From Syntrophaceae bacterium UBA4778 (GTDB lineage Bacteria; Desulfobacterota; Syntrophia; Syntrophales; UBA4778), in assembly GCA_002403175.1 (NCBI GenBank), contig DHHG01000335.1, positions 1 through 24,423 on the forward strand: a stretch of DNA of 24,423 nucleotides. Direction: 5' to 3'. A program made the position numbers and the translations under genes. The notes under the pieces are model-generated. The model saw nothing but the letters and a program-made list of their open reading frames with translations, searched no databases and was not told where the DNA came from. Positions 9,206 to 17,142 of this stretch are shown here, piece after piece; position 1 is the stretch's first letter; every line of letters begins with the position of its first letter.

Positions 9206-9250
9206 AGGCAGAAGTGATTTAGTATGAATGTGTACATACAAAGCCCTCCG
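9202..9250 (+). promoter_or_regulatory. Possible antiterminator pairing in the pan leader
   Basis: CGGAAGGC (9202-9209) can pair with GCCCTCCG (9243-9250) at seven of eight positions, the exception being A9206 opposite C9246. The first four bases are also the 3' strand of the bulged-A hairpin, and the second segment is the 5' strand of the terminator. The two structures would therefore exclude each other, as in attenuating riboswitches. This is a paper fold only. Confidence 0.4.
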
Positions 9251-9272
9251 GACAGTTCGGTGGGCTTTTTTT
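9241..9272 (+). terminator. Intrinsic terminator in the leader, upstream of panG-like/panB
   Basis: AAGCCC (9241-9246) pairs with GGGCTT (9262-9267), and above a T-T mismatch CCG (9248-9250) pairs with CGG (9258-9260). The loop is GACAGTT and the stem runs into seven T residues (9266-9272). It sits about 65 bases after the likely transcription start and 31 bases before the first gene, which makes it an attenuator rather than the end of a gene. Confidence 0.85.
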
Positions 9273-9303
9273 GTTGCATTCATATTTTCTTCAAGGAACC
9301 AAT

Positions 9304-10188
9304 ATGGAAAAGGATACCGTTGCCATACTCGGAACAGGAAATGTCGGCACTGCCGTCGGAGTTTTGCTTAGGAACGCCGGTTATCCCATAACAGCCATTT
9401 CTGATCGGGACCACGCCTCCGCTGCCCGGGGAGCCGAGTTTACCGGCGGCCGTGTTTACGACTCCGTTTCGGAAGCGGCTTCTCAGGCTACCTGCATTAT
9501 CATATCCACTCCTGACGACATCATTGAATCCGTATGCAATCAGATTGCCGATTCAGGTGCCGTCCGGTCCGGGGCCAAAGTCATTCATCTCAGCGGCGCA
9601 GGCGGATGCAGTCTTCTTGCCGCGGCCCACAGGATGGGCGCCCATGTAGCAGCAATTCACCCTATTCAAACATTCGCCAACATCCAGTCGGCCATTTCCA
9701 GTATTCCCGGCAGCACATTCGGGATCACGGCAGATCGGGAAATCGAGGCCTGGGCATTTCAACTGGTCCGGGATATTGGAGGCAATCCCTTTTCAGTATC
9801 AGAATCCGACAGACCTCTTTATCATGCAGCGGCATGCATCGCCTCTAACTACTTTGTGGCATTGATGCATGTAGCTGAAAGCATTTATCGGAAATTCGGA
9901 CTTGATTCAGAGGAGGCGCTTCGCGCGTGCTGGCCTCTTGTGGAAGGCACCATGCGGAATATCCGCGATAAGGGAACCACCAAAGCGTTGACCGGACCGG
10001 TAGCACGGGGCGATATCGGGACTATTCTCAAGCACCTGGAGGCAATCCAGAAGTCCGATCCATCTTATCTTCAGTTATATCGTACGATGGGCCTTTTAAC
10101 GGCGGATCTTGCGCTGGAAAAAGGAACCCTGTCGAAAGAGAAAGCAGCTGAATTAAAACATATTCTACAGGAGAACACTTATGAGTAA
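9304..10188 (+). CDS. Rossmann/DUF2520 oxidoreductase, candidate PanG-type ketopantoate reductase
   Basis: A 294-residue protein. Residues 1-120 form an NAD(P)-binding Rossmann fold with [11 protein letters not shown] (GxGxxG at 10-15), [10 protein letters not shown] and an AAIHPIQTF segment with His119. The rest is the helical DUF2520 domain, including [12 protein letters not shown] (229-240). The start ATG 9304 is preceded by AAGGAA at good spacing; the frame is open from TTG 9271, but that lies inside the terminator T tract. The gene overlaps panB by 8 bases and follows the pan-like leader. The PanG ketopantoate reductase described in Francisella belongs, as far as I recall, to this DUF2520 group. 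I infer that this protein reduces ketopantoate made by PanB to pantoate with NADPH. It could instead be another member of the group, so no gene symbol is given. Confidence 0.8.
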   Translation: MEKDTVAILGTGNVGTAVGVLLRNAGYPITAISDRDHASAARGAEFTGGRVYDSVSEAASQATCIIISTPDDIIESVCNQIADSGAVRSGAKVIHLSGAGGCSLLAAAHRMGAHVAAIHPIQTFANIQSAISSIPGSTFGITADREIEAWAFQLVRDIGGNPFSVSESDRPLYHAAACIASNYFVALMHVAESIYRKFGLDSEEALRACWPLVEGTMRNIRDKGTTKALTGPVARGDIGTILKHLEAIQKSDPSYLQLYRTMGLLTADLALEKGTLSKEKAAELKHILQENTYE

Positions 10189-10996
10189 GGAAGGTAGAGT
10201 TAATAAAATAAATACCTCGGTTATTCGCGATATGAAAAGAAAAGGCAACAGGATAACGATGTTGACTGCTTATGATTATCCAACTGCGGCCGTTCTGGAT
10301 GAGGCCGGAATCGATATGATTCTGGTCGGAGATTCGCTAGGCATGGTCGTATTGGGATACGAAAGCACGATTCCCGTAACCATGGACGACATGATCCACC
10401 ATACGAAGGCCGTTTCCCGGGCGGTCAAGCGGGCCATGGTTATTGCCGACATGCCTTTTTTGTCTTATCAGTGTTCCACAGATGAGGCCGTTCGCAATGC
10501 CGGAAGACTTCTACAGGAAGCAGGAGCACATGGAGTTAAACTGGAAGGTGGAAGAGAGGTGGCGGAAACCGTCATGCGAATCTGCGCTGCCGGCATTCCC
10601 GTCGTGGCGCATATAGGGCTCACCCCGCAGTCGGTCAACCAGCTCGGCGGTTATAAGGTACAGGGAAAAGAGGAAACGGCAGCAAAAAAAATTCTGGAAG
10701 ATGCGCAAATTCTGGAAGAAGCAGGCGCCTTTTCCATTGTGATTGAATCGGTTCCTTCCAAGCTTGCCGAGGAAATTACCGGATCACTTTCCATACCTAC
10801 CATCGGAATCGGAGCAGGTGTAAATTGCGACGGACAGGTTCTCGTTATTCATGACGTCCTTGGCATGTTTGAGAAATTTACACCTAAATTCGCCAAGAGA
10901 TATGCCGAACTGAACAAAGCGATCAGAGAGGCAGTTGGTCAATACGTTGAAGAAGTACGTTCAGGCAAATTCCCTGACAAAGAGCACTCGTACTGA
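10181..10996 (+). CDS. panB: 3-methyl-2-oxobutanoate hydroxymethyltransferase
   Basis: First committed enzyme of pantothenate synthesis: it transfers a hydroxymethyl group from 5,10-methylene-tetrahydrofolate to ketoisovalerate to give ketopantoate. The 271-residue length is typical. Hallmarks are [24 protein letters not shown] (metal-binding Asp), [17 protein letters not shown] (metal-binding Glu), [19 protein letters not shown], the catalytic Glu in IVIESVP, and [18 protein letters not shown]. The start ATG 10181 has AGGAG 7 bases upstream and overlaps the end of the upstream gene (TATGAGTAA), which implies coupled translation. panC and panD do not follow; the next gene is an IscU-like protein after 63 bases with no visible terminator. 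Confidence 0.97.
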   Translation: MSKEGRVNKINTSVIRDMKRKGNRITMLTAYDYPTAAVLDEAGIDMILVGDSLGMVVLGYESTIPVTMDDMIHHTKAVSRAVKRAMVIADMPFLSYQCSTDEAVRNAGRLLQEAGAHGVKLEGGREVAETVMRICAAGIPVVAHIGLTPQSVNQLGGYKVQGKEETAAKKILEDAQILEEAGAFSIVIESVPSKLAEEITGSLSIPTIGIGAGVNCDGQVLVIHDVLGMFEKFTPKFAKRYAELNKAIREAVGQYVEEVRSGKFPDKEHSY

Positions 10997-11059
10997 GTTG
11001 TGAAGGTGAAATGAGTATGATATAAGGGTGCGAATCTGAAGAAAAATAGGATCATAGTT

Positions 11060-11527
11060 GTGAATGATAAAGAGATTGAAGAAATAATGCTCGGGATGGT
11101 TCGTGAAAAGGCAAGCCAATTATATTCCGAAAAGGTTATCTCATACGGAGTCCATCCGAAAAATTACGGCGCTATCACAAAACCCGAGGGCTATGCGTCC
11201 GTCACAAACGATTGCGGTGAGACACTCGAAATATTTCTCTCCATGAGAAACGGTAAGATAGATGATGCCAAGTTCATGACTGATGGCTGCCTGTTCACAA
11301 TTGCAGCCGGCTCGGCAGCAGCCGATATGGCGAAGGGGAAAACCTTACGCGAATGCCTTCAGGTGAATCAGTCATCCATCATGTCCTTTCTCGAAGGCAT
11401 GCCCACGGACCATGCGCATTGTGCCTTTCATGCAGCAGTCACGCTTCACAGGGCTCTCAGGCAATGTGCGATCAGCGGCAGAAAGGCCGTAAAAAAGCCA
11501 CAGCTTTCAAAGTCAGCTGTCAGTTGA
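11060..11527 (+). CDS. NifU/IscU-like iron-sulfur cluster scaffold protein
   Basis: A 155-residue protein with the three conserved cysteines of the IscU/NifU N-terminal fold: Cys52 in NDCGETLEIF, Cys77 in TDGCLFTIAAGS and Cys121 in AHCAFHAAVTL, preceded by His120. HPKNYGAITKPEGYASVT matches the region before the first Cys. Where IscU has Cys-Gly-Asp this protein has Cys-Gly-Glu (Glu54), a conservative change at a cluster-labilising position. Members of this short family in anaerobes often occur away from isc or nif operons, as here. The start is GTG 11060, with AGGA 8 bases upstream. No cysteine desulfurase is next to it. The role as a scaffold or carrier is inferred from the family; it may instead have a specialised client. 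Confidence 0.8.
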   Translation: MNDKEIEEIMLGMVREKASQLYSEKVISYGVHPKNYGAITKPEGYASVTNDCGETLEIFLSMRNGKIDDAKFMTDGCLFTIAAGSAAADMAKGKTLRECLQVNQSSIMSFLEGMPTDHAHCAFHAAVTLHRALRQCAISGRKAVKKPQLSKSAVS

Positions 11528-11534
11528 GATTGGA

Positions 11535-12032
11535 ATGTACGACCGGAGAAAAAGAAAGAGAAATCCCTACTTTCTGAAGATCGGTGATGTCCTCCAAAAG
11601 ACATTGGAAAAGAGGCAAATCGCCCTTCCAATGAAGGATGTCCGCGCCTGGGAAGCATGGACGCAATCGGTCGGACCCTTAATCGCAGCTCAGACGTCAA
11701 TTGATCGACTGAAAAAAGATATCCTTTTCATCAAGGTTTCTAATTCCGTTTGGATGCAGCAACTTCAATTTATGAAAAGAGATATTATCTCAAAAATAAA
11801 CGCCTTTCTGGGCAGGGAAGCCGTCAAGAATATCTTTTTTTCCATCGGTCACATACCTGCTCCATCTTCGGAAAAGGAATCTCCCGCTCCGTTTCTTCAA
11901 ACCAAGCCTCTTACCAAAAAAGAAATGCAGAAAATAGAGAGCTGCACGTCGGTGATCAAGGATCCAGAGCTGAGCAATATTCTAAAGCGAGTGATGACCA
12001 AAGATCTGCAGCGGCGCCGGACGGGTTCTTAG
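11535..12032 (+). CDS. DUF721 protein (DciA-like)
   Basis: A 165-residue protein. The N-terminal 100 residues match DUF721: LKIGDVLQKTLEKRQI, WEAWTQSVGPLIAAQTSID, DILFIKVSNSVWMQQLQFMKRDIISKIN. DUF721 is the core of DciA, the bacterial loader of the DnaB replicative helicase in lineages without DnaC or DnaI. The C-terminal half is Lys/Glu/Pro-rich and probably flexible. It begins 7 bases after the stop of the IscU-like gene, suggesting co-transcription, and ends 27 bases before the convergent methyltransferase gene. The ribosome binding site (GATTGGA) is weak. A replication role is inferred from the family; it could be one of the DUF721 proteins of unknown function. Confidence 0.75.
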   Translation: MYDRRKRKRNPYFLKIGDVLQKTLEKRQIALPMKDVRAWEAWTQSVGPLIAAQTSIDRLKKDILFIKVSNSVWMQQLQFMKRDIISKINAFLGREAVKNIFFSIGHIPAPSSEKESPAPFLQTKPLTKKEMQKIESCTSVIKDPELSNILKRVMTKDLQRRRTGS

Positions 12033-12059
12033 CTTGAGACCATTCATGCAGGATTTGGA

Positions 12060-12836
12060 TTATGAATGACCGGATGCTGTTTCGGCGAAAATGACCTTCA
12101 TTTCCTCTGTGTATGTCCCATCTTCATTGTAAATGATCAAGGGCGGCAGTACGTGCAATTCCTCTCCGCCGCTTTTGCATCCTTCCAGCAACACAAACTC
12201 ACCTTCAGATTCGCGTTTAGAGTGAACCAGCCTCATCCTTTTCGGTTCTATTCCATTGGCCTGTAAAGACGAAAATAGCGCGGCCATCCTTCGAACTTTG
12301 TATATGAGATAGCATCGACCCTTGCGCCTGAGGAGATAAGAGGCTGCCGAGATAAAGTCGCTCAACTTCCCTTTCAGCTCATGACGGGCTATCGCTTTCT
12401 GCAGGTCGGGATTCAGTTTTCCCGAATCCGGCTTTCGGTAGGGAGGATTACAGACAACCACATCCCACGTACCCGGTTGAAAACGTGTTTTGATATCTTT
12501 GACATCGCCCTTCCCGATTTCTATCAGATCCTGGAGATTATTCAATTGGACACTCCGCCTGGCCATGTCCGCCATCTCGTCCTGAATCTCCAGACCGAAA
12601 ATCCTCTGTGGTCGTGCCCTATAGGAAAGGACCATTGGTATTATTCCGCTTCCGGTTCCCAGATCTAAAACCGACTCACCTTCTCCAACCTGGGCAAAAT
12701 GAGACAGGAGTATGGAATCCAGCGAAAAACGATATCCGTTCTTTTTCTGGATAATCCGCATCCGCCCATTGAGAATCTCGTCAATGGACTCATCTGCCTG
12801 AACAAGATTGAATTTCTCTTGGTTTTCTTCTAGCAC
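12060..12836 (-). CDS. tRNA1(Val) adenine-N6 methyltransferase-like (TrmN6 family)
   Basis: A 258-residue class I SAM-dependent methyltransferase. The family signature IIQKKNGYRFSLDSILL is at residues 28-44. SAM motif I is VLDLGTGSGIIP (56-67), the acidic motif II is GLEIQDEMA, and the catalytic NPPY is at 130-133 followed by RKPDSGK. This arrangement is that of the TrmN6/YfiC group, which methylates A37 of tRNA1(Val), though specificity can vary within the family. The start is a GTG at 12836 without a clear ribosome binding site; starting later would remove the conserved N-terminal segment. It is co-directional with the DUF1015 gene 69 bases upstream. Confidence 0.85.
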   Translation of the reverse strand: MLEENQEKFNLVQADESIDEILNGRMRIIQKKNGYRFSLDSILLSHFAQVGEGESVLDLGTGSGIIPMVLSYRARPQRIFGLEIQDEMADMARRSVQLNNLQDLIEIGKGDVKDIKTRFQPGTWDVVVCNPPYRKPDSGKLNPDLQKAIARHELKGKLSDFISAASYLLRRKGRCYLIYKVRRMAALFSSLQANGIEPKRMRLVHSKRESEGEFVLLEGCKSGGEELHVLPPLIIYNEDGTYTEEMKVIFAETASGHS

Positions 12837-12905
12837 GGTTGTTCTTAGATTCGAATCCTGAAGCGTACGCGTTAAGCAGCTTGCTGTAGAGAAGATCTTC
12901 TATGC

Positions 12906-14153
12906 CTACTGATCGAGCAGATGAACAAATAGCCCACTTCTGAGTTTCGGCTCAAACCAGGTCGATTTCGGCGGCATGATCTCGCCGGCATCGGCAACCT
13001 GGAACATCTGATCCAGTGTAGGCGGGTACATCGAGAAGGCGACTGCATAATCTCCGGAATCCACGATTTTTTCCAATTCCGCCATTCCTCTGATGCCACC
13101 GATAAATTTGATTCTCTTGTCCTGGCGAGGATCCCCTATTCCCAAGATCGGTTTCAACAGGCAGTTCTGGAGAATGGAAACATCCAGAGCACCTATGATG
13201 TCCTTCGTTTCGAAACAGGCCGGTTTTGCAATCAGCTTGTACCACTTTCCGTCCACATACATTCCGAAATGGTGCAGACTTTGGGGTGATTTTTCCTTGA
13301 AATCTTCCTCAACATCAAAGCTTTCAGAAATGTTTTTCATGAAATCAGTTTTACTCAAGCCGTTCAGATCCACAACGGCCCGATTGTAATCCATAATCTT
13401 CAACTGATCGTGTGGAAACAAAACGGAAAGAATAAAATTGTATTCCTCGTTACCTGCATGATTTTTATTCGAATTACGCAATCTCCGTGCTACCTCGACG
13501 GCCGAAGCGGCTCGGTGGTGTCCGTCGGCAATATACAAGGAATCAATTCTTGCGAATATTTTTGTAATCGCGCTGATCTGTTGCGCTCCGGAAATGATCC
13601 AGACCGTATGCTGAATGCCGTCCGGCATCGTGAAATCATACTCGGGATCGTCCTCCGAGACAACTTCCTCAACGATTCGATTGATTTCCTCATTTGCCCG
13701 ATACGCCAAAAAGATCGGACCGGTTTGTGCGCAAAGCGTTTCAAAATGTCTCGTCCGGTCCTCTTGCTTTTCCGGTAGCGTTAACTCGTGCCTCTTCACC
13801 TGCCCCGATTCGAATTCCGAAACATGAACCGTCGCAACGATTCCGTATTGGCGGTGTTCACCCATTTTCTGGCTGTAGATATAAAATAACGGTTTAGCGT
13901 CCTGAATCAGAATTTCCCGGTCCTGAAAAAGGCGGAGATTCGATTTTGCCTTCTCGTAGACAGCCGGATCAGAAAACGTGACATCTTCAGGAAAATCGAT
14001 TTCTGCTTTGGAGATGTGAAGAAAACTCAACGGATTATCGGCTGCAATGATACGAGCCTCCGCGGAGCTGACTACATCATAAGGAAAGGATGCAACACTT
14101 TCGACATAAACCTTGTTCGGCCTCACGGCACGAAATGGAGATATTTTCGCCAT
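12906..14153 (-). CDS. DUF1015 family protein
   Basis: A 415-residue protein that matches DUF1015 along its full length: AVRPNKVYVESVASFPYDVVSS near the start, NPLSFLHISKAEID, the KRHELTLPEKQEDRTRH block (120-136), and the hallmark YIADGHHRAAS (207-217). The ADGHHR motif resembles the ParB/sulfiredoxin-type nucleotide-binding motif found in the ADP-dependent serine kinase SerK, so a kinase-like activity is possible but not shown for this group. No signal peptide or membrane segment is evident. The start ATG 14153 has AAGGA 7 bases upstream. The genes on the two sides of the upstream gap diverge. Function unknown. Confidence 0.8.
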   Translation of the reverse strand: MAKISPFRAVRPNKVYVESVASFPYDVVSSAEARIIAADNPLSFLHISKAEIDFPEDVTFSDPAVYEKAKSNLRLFQDREILIQDAKPLFYIYSQKMGEHRQYGIVATVHVSEFESGQVKRHELTLPEKQEDRTRHFETLCAQTGPIFLAYRANEEINRIVEEVVSEDDPEYDFTMPDGIQHTVWIISGAQQISAITKIFARIDSLYIADGHHRAASAVEVARRLRNSNKNHAGNEEYNFILSVLFPHDQLKIMDYNRAVVDLNGLSKTDFMKNISESFDVEEDFKEKSPQSLHHFGMYVDGKWYKLIAKPACFETKDIIGALDVSILQNCLLKPILGIGDPRQDKRIKFIGGIRGMAELEKIVDSGDYAVAFSMYPPTLDQMFQVADAGEIMPPKSTWFEPKLRSGLFVHLLDQ

Positions 14154-14263
14154 AATTAGTCCTTCTGTTTTTTAATCAACCTCGTTTCCTACCACATGAA
14201 TCATCTCAAAATCAATAATGCTTTTGAAATTTTCTGAGATCTCGCCCAATTTGCATTCATAAG

Positions 14264-14292
14264 TTGACTTCTATCCTGCCGTTACCTATACT
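14264..14292 (+). promoter_or_regulatory. Sigma70 promoter of the YqiA-like gene
   Basis: TTGACT (14264-14269) and TATACT (14287-14292) each match five of six consensus bases and are separated by exactly 17 bases. Transcription would start near 14299, 25 bases before the ATG at 14324. Confidence 0.75.
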
Positions 14293-14323
14293 CCATCGCA
14301 TTTCATTCGGAAAGGTAGAACTC

Positions 14324-14794
14324 ATGCGCGTTTTCATTCATGGGCTGGAAAGCAGCAGCCAGGGGAACAAGGCTCGATATTTCAGAGAGAGGTATCCTGA
14401 TATGCTGATCGAAGATTTTCAGGGTACGCTTTCAGAAAGAATGGATCTTCTGGATCGGATTCTCTCCGGAAAAGAAGATTTGATTTTGGTTGGCTCCAGC
14501 TTTGGTGGTCTGATGGCGGCCATTTACGCCTGCCGTTTTCCGCGGAATATAAAAAAACTGATTCTCCTCGCCCCGGCTCTGGATTTAGAGGATTTTAACG
14601 CCTACCAAGAGTGCAGATTAGATGTGCCGACAACCATTTTCCATGGCCAGAATGATGATGTCGTTCCCTTGGAGCCGGTACGCGATATTGCATCCCGGAT
14701 TTTCACGCATTTGAATTTTCATATTCTGAATGATGATCACCCGCTGAGTACGACCTTTGAAACGCTGAACTGGAGCGTTCTGCTTTCCCGTTAG
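14324..14794 (+). CDS. YqiA/UPF0227-like small alpha/beta-hydrolase
   Basis: A 156-residue protein starting MRVFIHGLESSSQGNKA, with the oxyanion-type HG motif near residue 6. The nucleophile elbow GSSFGG is at 57-62 (Ser59), the acid is in HGQNDDVVP (Asp111 or Asp112), and the catalytic His is in NDDHPL (His139). The compact size and motif spacing fit the YqiA-type carboxylesterase group rather than full-length lipases. The natural substrate is unknown. ATG 14324 has AAAGGT 7 bases upstream and a clean promoter before that; the reading frame also continues up to a TTG at 14264, but that codon is the promoter -35 box itself. Confidence 0.8.
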   Translation: MRVFIHGLESSSQGNKARYFRERYPDMLIEDFQGTLSERMDLLDRILSGKEDLILVGSSFGGLMAAIYACRFPRNIKKLILLAPALDLEDFNAYQECRLDVPTTIFHGQNDDVVPLEPVRDIASRIFTHLNFHILNDDHPLSTTFETLNWSVLLSR

Positions 14795-14838
14795 GATGAA
14801 GTAATGCGGAATTCGGGAATTCCCATCCCCGTATAATC

Positions 14839-14867
14839 TTGACAAGATTCCCTGGCTATGCATTAAT
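14839..14867 (+). promoter_or_regulatory. Sigma70 promoter of the NIL-ferredoxin gene
   Basis: TTGACA (14839-14844, perfect) and ATTAAT (14862-14867, 4 of 6) are separated by 17 bases. It lies 27 bases before the ATG at 14894, so the leader would be about 20 bases. Confidence 0.6.
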
Positions 14868-14893
14868 TGCTGATCGAATCTTTGAGGAAGTCC

Positions 14894-15304
14894 ATGTATT
14901 CAAAAAAAATAGTAATCCGCTATCCCGCGGAAGTGATAGAAAAGCCGATTGTTTACCATCTTGTGAAGGATTTCGATCTGCGTTTCAATATCCTGAAAGC
15001 GCGCGTATCTCCGCGCCGCGAGGGTCTTCTGGTTCTGGAACTCAGCGGTGAAAAGGATAATTTTGATAAGGGCATTCGGTATATGAAAGAATGCGGCCTG
15101 AAGGTTGAACCGCTGTCCAAAAGCGTTATTAAAAACGAGGACCGATGCGTTCACTGCGGCGCCTGTCTTGCATTTTGTCCGACGTCCGCCAGCCACATGG
15201 ATCAGGACACGATGAAAGTCATTTTCGATCCGGAAAAATGCACAGGATGTGAACTCTGCATGACGGCGTGTCCGCTAAGGGCTATGGAAATCGATCTGCT
15301 GTAA
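14894..15304 (+). CDS. NIL-domain 2[4Fe-4S] ferredoxin
   Basis: A 136-residue protein. Residues 1-75 form a NIL domain (small beta-alpha fold: KKIVIRYPAEVIEKPIVYHLV, RREGLLVLELSGEKDNFDKGI), a domain also found at the C-terminus of methionine ABC transporter ATPases. Residues 85-126 hold two [4Fe-4S] motifs: CVHCGACLAFCP (Cys 85, 88, 91, 95) and CTGCELCMTACP (Cys 116, 119, 122, 126). Proteins of this layout are common in anaerobes and have been linked to sulfur transfer and methionine/homocysteine synthesis as well as electron transfer. AGGA lies about 5 bases before ATG 14894, and the gene has its own promoter. It converges on the small membrane protein gene with only 3 bases between. Confidence 0.9.
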   Translation: MYSKKIVIRYPAEVIEKPIVYHLVKDFDLRFNILKARVSPRREGLLVLELSGEKDNFDKGIRYMKECGLKVEPLSKSVIKNEDRCVHCGACLAFCPTSASHMDQDTMKVIFDPEKCTGCELCMTACPLRAMEIDLL

Positions 15305-15307
15305 GAT

Positions 15308-15652
15308 CTACAGATCTTCAAATTGCAATCTCTTTTTCAGATGGCCCTCTGGTTTTTCCTCGCTGCTTTGCTTCTGATCGATAATCTTTTTTCCCCAGAA
15401 CACGGCCTGCTTGCCTTTGTCCGCCAGTCGGCCGATCTGCCCTTTCGTTCCCATGAGGGCATCCCGCATCCGCTCATTAAAATTGCCTTCCGCATGGAAA
15501 TAATGGTAGCCTACCAAGCTGAAAAAAATAATCAGAATGGAAATCATAACAAATTTAAAAAAACTCTTGATGAGGTACAAAAGGAACAGAAGAAATAAAA
15601 TGCCTATGATGCCTGATACAACGGGATCGTTCAGATAATGCCAGAAGTTCAT
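15308..15652 (-). CDS. Small membrane protein of unknown function
   Basis: A 114-residue protein that I do not recognise. Residues 12-30 and 33-51 are strongly hydrophobic (GIIGILFLLFLLYLIKSFF, then FVMISILIIFFSLVGYHYF) and could form a hairpin of two membrane helices. The remainder (52-114) is charged and likely cytoplasmic, with GQIGRLADKGKQAVFWGKKI and a Lys/Glu-rich end. The ATG at 15652 is preceded by AAGGGTG at about 8 bases. It is convergent with the ferredoxin gene and divergent from mtaB. Codon phase and a sound ribosome binding site support it as real; the overlapping rightward frame (15323-15598) has no such support. Confidence 0.6.
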   Translation of the reverse strand: MNFWHYLNDPVVSGIIGILFLLFLLYLIKSFFKFVMISILIIFFSLVGYHYFHAEGNFNERMRDALMGTKGQIGRLADKGKQAVFWGKKIIDQKQSSEEKPEGHLKKRLQFEDL

Positions 15653-15765
15653 AGGTTCACCCTTGAATATGATTGTTTAGAAAAGCAAGTTTCAGTGCCA
15701 TATCATACTTCCGCCCCGAAATCCACCAGGGCTTACATTGATTGTTTCGTCTCGTTTAGAGCAAA

Positions 15766-17142
15766 ATGATGGACCAAAATAGAAAAATAAAAATCGCCCT
15801 CGCAACACTCGGCTGCAAAGTCAATCAATACGAATCGGCAGGGATCATCCGGAAGCTGACCACCAAAGGATTTGAGTCTGTCCCTTTTAATTGCCCGGCT
15901 GATATCTATATTGTTAATACCTGCACGGTCACGGAAAAAACAGATTACCAGTCCAGGCAATTGATCAAGAGGGCAAACAGAACCAATCCCGAAGCCGTAA
16001 TTATTGCAACCGGCTGCTACGCTCAAACCGCCCCCGAAAAGCTATCCAACCTCCCCGGTGTTACCCTGGTCGCCGGGTCTGACCTGAAAGAGAGGCTACC
16101 CGGAATCATAGAGGCGGCCATGAGTTCAACCAAAGAAAAGCCGACCTGGGAAGAGTTCTCTTTGAAAACCCTCCCCGGAATGGGATTCGATTACGATCCC
16201 GATACCAATCTGCCCGACCATACGCGCGCCTTTTTGAAAATTCAGGATGGCTGCAACTCTTTCTGCAGCTATTGCATTGTCCCCTATGCGCGCGGGCGAT
16301 CGCGCAGTCTTGATGCCGATCAGGTAATTCACCGCGTCTCCGCACTCGTTGCCTCAGGTTACAAGGAAATCGTTCTGAGCGGAATTCACCTTGGGATGTA
16401 CGGACTTGATTTCGACAAACATTGTTCGCTCCTGGAATTGTTGAACAGGATCGAGATGAATGTTGAGGGGCTTTCCCGTATCAGGCTCAGCTCTATCGAA
16501 CCCACGGAAGTGACCGAAGAACTCATCGGATACGTTGCACAGTCAAGGACAATCTGTCATCATTTCCATATTCCCCTCCAGAGCGGCAGCAATAAAATAT
16601 TGACCCGCATGAAAAGATGCTATAGTAATCAGGCGTTCGGGGAGGTAGTGAGAAAAATCAAAATCGCCCTTCCCGATGCAGCTATCGGAATTGACGTTAT
16701 GGCCGGCTTTCCCGGCGAAGATGAATCGGATTTTACGGATACCGTCGAATTCATCAAAGGGTTACCGATTGCTTATTTGCATGTCTTTCCTTATTCCCGG
16801 CGGCCCGGAACCGAAGCTGCCCGATATCCCGATCAGGTAAATGAGCGCATTAAAAAGGAGCGTGCCCGGGTTTTGAGATTGCTCGGCCAGGAGAAACGAC
16901 GATTTTTTAATGATTTCTTTATCGGTAGGAAACTTTCCGTTTTAATCGAAAGTGAACACGACCGGGAAACAGGACTTAGGAAAGGTTTCTCGAATAATTA
17001 TATCCCGGTGTTGATTGAGGGCAATCCCGCAGCGATTTCCGGAAACAAAATAGTGGATGTAATCGTTACGAGATCTTCAGATAATAAACTATATGGATTA
17101 ATCGAAGATGGAAACCAGAATCAACCGGCTGAAAGAGCTTGA
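15766..17142 (+). CDS. mtaB: tRNA threonylcarbamoyladenosine (t6A37) methylthiotransferase
   Basis: Radical SAM enzyme that converts t6A37 to ms2t6A in tRNAs decoding ANN codons. It has 458 residues. The N-terminal UPF0004 domain carries the three Cys of the auxiliary cluster: Cys17 in ATLGCKVNQYE, Cys53 in VNTCTVT and Cys84 in ATGCYAQ. The radical SAM CxxxCxxC is at 163-170 (DGCNSFCSYC) followed by IVPYARGRSRS. SGIHLGMYG and HIPLQSGS are typical of the MtaB branch rather than MiaB or RimO. A TRAM-like segment ends the protein. The start ATG 15766 has a weak ribosome binding site (TTTAGAG). The 3' end overlaps rnc by 35 bases, indicating an operon. Confidence 0.95.
   Translation: MMDQNRKIKIALATLGCKVNQYESAGIIRKLTTKGFESVPFNCPADIYIVNTCTVTEKTDYQSRQLIKRANRTNPEAVIIATGCYAQTAPEKLSNLPGVTLVAGSDLKERLPGIIEAAMSSTKEKPTWEEFSLKTLPGMGFDYDPDTNLPDHTRAFLKIQDGCNSFCSYCIVPYARGRSRSLDADQVIHRVSALVASGYKEIVLSGIHLGMYGLDFDKHCSLLELLNRIEMNVEGLSRIRLSSIEPTEVTEELIGYVAQSRTICHHFHIPLQSGSNKILTRMKRCYSNQAFGEVVRKIKIALPDAAIGIDVMAGFPGEDESDFTDTVEFIKGLPIAYLHVFPYSRRPGTEAARYPDQVNERIKKERARVLRLLGQEKRRFFNDFFIGRKLSVLIESEHDRETGLRKGFSNNYIPVLIEGNPAAISGNKIVDVIVTRSSDNKLYGLIEDGNQNQPAERA

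Noticed and set aside
15303..15318. AAGATC/GATCTT hairpin between the convergent ferredoxin and membrane protein genes
   Set aside because: Only six base pairs with no T tract; too weak to call a terminator.
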